Below, in pieces: positions 22,223 through 23,958 of a stretch of DNA of 23,958 nt. Position 1 is the stretch's first letter, and every line of letters starts with the position of its first letter. The translations under genes and the position numbers were made by a program. The stretch is from contig JAVBNO010000058.1 in NCBI GenBank assembly GCA_031551485.1, positions 1-23,958 of the forward strand, read 5' to 3'. Origin of the DNA: JAVBNO01 sp031551485. GTDB taxonomy: Bacteria; Bacillota; Clostridia; Oscillospirales; Ruminococcaceae. Under the pieces are notes generated by a model, which searched no databases, was not told the origin of the DNA, and saw nothing but the letters and a program-made list of their open reading frames with translations.

Positions 22223-22788
22223 TATATTGCTCCTGTTCTCCAAAACTTGAGTATGCTTGCCTTTATTATTTTTTGATTTTTGTTTTTTATGCCCATATTC
22301 TTTTAACATTTGCAGTGGCAGGTCGGTCTGACGGTGATGCAAGCTTGTATACGGAGATCGTTACAATTGCCCTTTGCCTCCAAAGACATACACAGACTCT
22401 TGGCAGAGTGTTACATTTTAAGTTTTGGCTATAACTAAACGAATGGATGTGCAAGTGCTTTTTACCCGTCAAAAAGCAAAAAAACCAAAAACCCCCGTAT
22501 TTCTGCGAAAAATAGAGGTTATTTGATTTTTTTGTGGGAAAATTTTGAAAAAATAGAGCTCATTAGTAATAACAATGCCTGTATTCACCCTTTTTTGATC
22601 AATTTCTATTTTTTTCCGTTACATACGTCATTTTTTAAAGCGGAGTTGCTTTGTATAATTAGCCTACAAAATTGAATATTAGAGCGGTTTCGAGTAGCAA
22701 AAGAATTTGAAGAAGTCGATTAGAGTAGGGGATAGTCCGGCAACTAGCAAAAGATTGTCGGCCGTGAAGATTCTGGGGAGAACTTAAT
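22223..22788. other. AT-rich divergent intergenic region between WxL and signal peptidase operons
   Basis: 566 bases without a credible gene, clearly more AT-rich than its surroundings from ~22480 to 22680, with many T-runs. A weak hairpin (CCGGCAA ... TTGTCGG, ~22737-22762) lies in the signal peptidase leader. I see no convincing promoter for the WxL operon and no known riboswitch. Confidence 0.6.
22654..22659 (+). promoter_or_regulatory. Possible -10 box for the signal peptidase gene
   Basis: A perfect TATAAT, but the -35 place (22631) is only a T-run. It would give a leader of ~125 bases before the ATG at 22789. Possibly activator-dependent or a different sigma factor. Confidence 0.4.
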
Positions 22789-23958
22789 ATGGAAGGATAT
22801 GAAAACGAACGGGTGGAGCATGAAGAGGACATCCTTTCGCTTTTAGACGAATTAGAGGCCAATCTGAAGAGATTGTCTTCGCAAAATATAGACGAGAATC
22901 CCTTTGCCACAAACACGCAGTTCAGTGAACATCATGAACCTGCGCCAGCATGGGGACAAAACATTCCACGGCCTTTGCACCCGACAGAAAAAGCCGTAGC
23001 CGTCGCCGGGCCAGTGCCCGGGCCGATACCGGGACCCAATGTTCCGCCGTATTCGTACCCGACAGAAAAAGCCGTAGCCGCCGAGCCGGTACCCGCACCG
23101 ATGCCGGAGCCCAATGTTCCGCCGTATTTTTACCCGGCGGGAAAAGCCGCAGCAGCCGAGCCGGTACCCGGGCCGATACCGGGACCTAACGTTCCGCCGT
23201 ATTTCTACCCGACGGGAAAAGCCGCAGCCGCCGGGCCGGTACCAGCACCGATGCCGGAGCCCAATGTTCCGCCGTATTTTTACCCAGCGGAACAAGCCAC
23301 AACGATCGCCAAGCGAGAACCTCTGCCGGAGGTTGTTGTGGTCAAAGCCAAAAAGAAAAAGAGCAGTGTCCTGTCCAATATTCTTTTTTATGCGGCTATG
23401 GTTGCGCTGATAGGAGGCGCCACATTATTTTCGCTTAGCGACAACCCCGAAAAATCCATTTTCGGATATCGTTTTTACAATGTGGAAACAGGATCCATGA
23501 CACCGGGCGAATATAGCATGTCTCATGGATTTACCGATGGATTTTACGCGGGCGACATGATTATTGTAAAACTTTGCAAGCCCGAAGAGGTTTCCAAAAA
23601 CGACATCATTACTTTTGTGCCCGGGTGGAATTCCAACACTTACCTGACCCACCGTGTCGTAGACATTAAGACCGAGCTTGGTGGACAGCAGGGTGTTTTT
23701 TTTGTCACCAAAGGAGATTCCAACAACGCCGAAGACCCGCCGATTCCCAGCGAAATGCTGATCGGTAAAAAGGTTCTGAACATACCAAAAGTAGGTGCCG
23801 CCATCAAGTACATTCAGGAGAATTTGGTCATATCTTTGATCATCATTTTTTCCACCTTTCTGCTGATATGTACCCTTTACCAGTTTTTCAAAAAAACACC
23901 GCCCGATGAGAACCCAACACCGGCAAAAAGCCCTGTAAAAATTCCGGCGGGCAGGCAG
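22789..23958 (+). CDS. SipW/ER-type signal peptidase I with long proline-rich repeat extension (3' end outside window)
   Basis: 390 codons open to the window end with no stop. ATG at 22789 has GGGGAG 8 bases upstream. Layout: acidic helix (~11-34); four tandem proline-rich repeats (65-165); basic KKKK segment; membrane helix (~197-216); catalytic domain with VETGSMTP (S236), TYLTHRVVDI (H288) and TKGDSNNAEDPP (D310/D316); second membrane helix (~346-365); hydrophilic tail. Ser-His in place of Ser-Lys marks the ER/archaeal-type (SipW) branch. Such enzymes are ~190 residues; the ~195-residue N-terminal extension is unusual and should be cytoplasmic. It faces a WxL surface operon. It presumably cleaves exported substrates; its clients may lie beyond the window. 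Confidence 0.88.
   Translation, partial: MEGYENERVEHEEDILSLLDELEANLKRLSSQNIDENPFATNTQFSEHHEPAPAWGQNIPRPLHPTEKAVAVAGPVPGPIPGPNVPPYSYPTEKAVAAEPVPAPMPEPNVPPYFYPAGKAAAAEPVPGPIPGPNVPPYFYPTGKAAAAGPVPAPMPEPNVPPYFYPAEQATTIAKREPLPEVVVVKAKKKKSSVLSNILFYAAMVALIGGATLFSLSDNPEKSIFGYRFYNVETGSMTPGEYSMSHGFTDGFYAGDMIIVKLCKPEEVSKNDIITFVPGWNSNTYLTHRVVDIKTELGGQQGVFFVTKGDSNNAEDPPIPSEMLIGKKVLNIPKVGAAIKYIQENLVISLIIIFSTFLLICTLYQFFKKTPPDENPTPAKSPVKIPAGRQ
22981..23283 (+). repeat. Two-tier tandem repeat in the signal peptidase gene
   Basis: Four in-frame units of 26, 25, 25 and 25 codons starting at 22981, 23059, 23134 and 23209, each of the form P-x-x-K-A-x-A-A-x-P-V-P-x-P-x-P-x-P-N-V-P-P-Y-x-Y. Units 1 and 3 share PGPIPG and units 2 and 4 share PAPMPE, so the array is a doubled ~150-base dimer. 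A decayed fifth start (PAEQA) follows. Confidence 0.93.

Noticed and set aside
22981..23283. Possible CRISPR-like array
   Set aside because: Units are contiguous in-frame 75-78-base coding repeats with no unique spacers and no cas genes nearby.
22852..23295. Minus-strand frame with Arg/Gly repeats
   Set aside because: The repeats are the reverse reading of the PVPxP repeats of the signal peptidase frame, which has a start signal, catalytic motifs and membrane helices.

Overview
The window looks like chromosomal DNA of an anaerobic, fermentative Firmicute, most likely a member of the Clostridia. This rests on gene content and signals: an NAD(P)-linked multimeric [FeFe] hydrogenase, a second [FeFe]-hydrogenase-like protein, a cobalt ECF transporter behind a cobalamin riboswitch, a DeoR/PTS amino-sugar operon, strong AGGAGG-type ribosome binding sites, and compact same-strand operons separated by U-tailed hairpins. 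No phage, transposase or CRISPR gene is visible, and no genus can be fixed from sequence reading alone.

Layout. (1) 2-292 (+): the C-terminal end of an EamA/DMT transporter with a very His-rich tail. (2) 3367-304 (-): cobalamin riboswitch and terminator, then cbiM-cbiN-cbiQ-cbiO, a cobalt importer shut off when B12 is plentiful. (3) 8538-3533 (-): hydrogenase operon in the order NuoE-like, HATPase, HndB-like, NuoF-like HydB, HydA, closed by a strong terminator. (4) 8856-12141 (+), divergent from it: DRTGG protein, small HATPase, [FeFe]-hydrogenase-like protein with altered H-cluster motifs, second DRTGG protein, PHP phosphoesterase. (5) 12159-12345 (+): tRNA-Leu(CAG) with its own consensus promoter and terminator. 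(6) 12537-18220 (+): DeoR regulator, SIS protein, NagB-like deaminase, galactitol-type PTS IIB and IIC, M42 metallopeptidase. (7) 22222-18329 (-): WxL surface-protein operon (small WxL protein, DUF916/DUF3324 protein, large beta-helix WxL protein). (8) 22789 to the window end (+), divergent from it: a SipW/ER-type signal peptidase with a long proline-rich tandem-repeat extension, truncated by the window edge.

How they may work together. The minus-strand hydrogenase operon would couple H2 turnover to NAD(P)H and probably ferredoxin. The divergent plus-strand operon holds a hydrogenase-like protein whose motifs look sensory rather than catalytic, set among small ATP-binding and DRTGG proteins and a phosphoesterase. 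It reads as a redox or H2 signalling module next to the enzyme it could control, and another HATPase is embedded in the enzyme operon. The two operons share a 317-bp divergent promoter region containing a perfect 8-bp inverted repeat. This module is the best candidate for a poorly described system. The second candidate is the signal peptidase with a two-tier repeat extension facing a WxL surface operon. All functions are inferred from recognised motifs and context; no database search was run.
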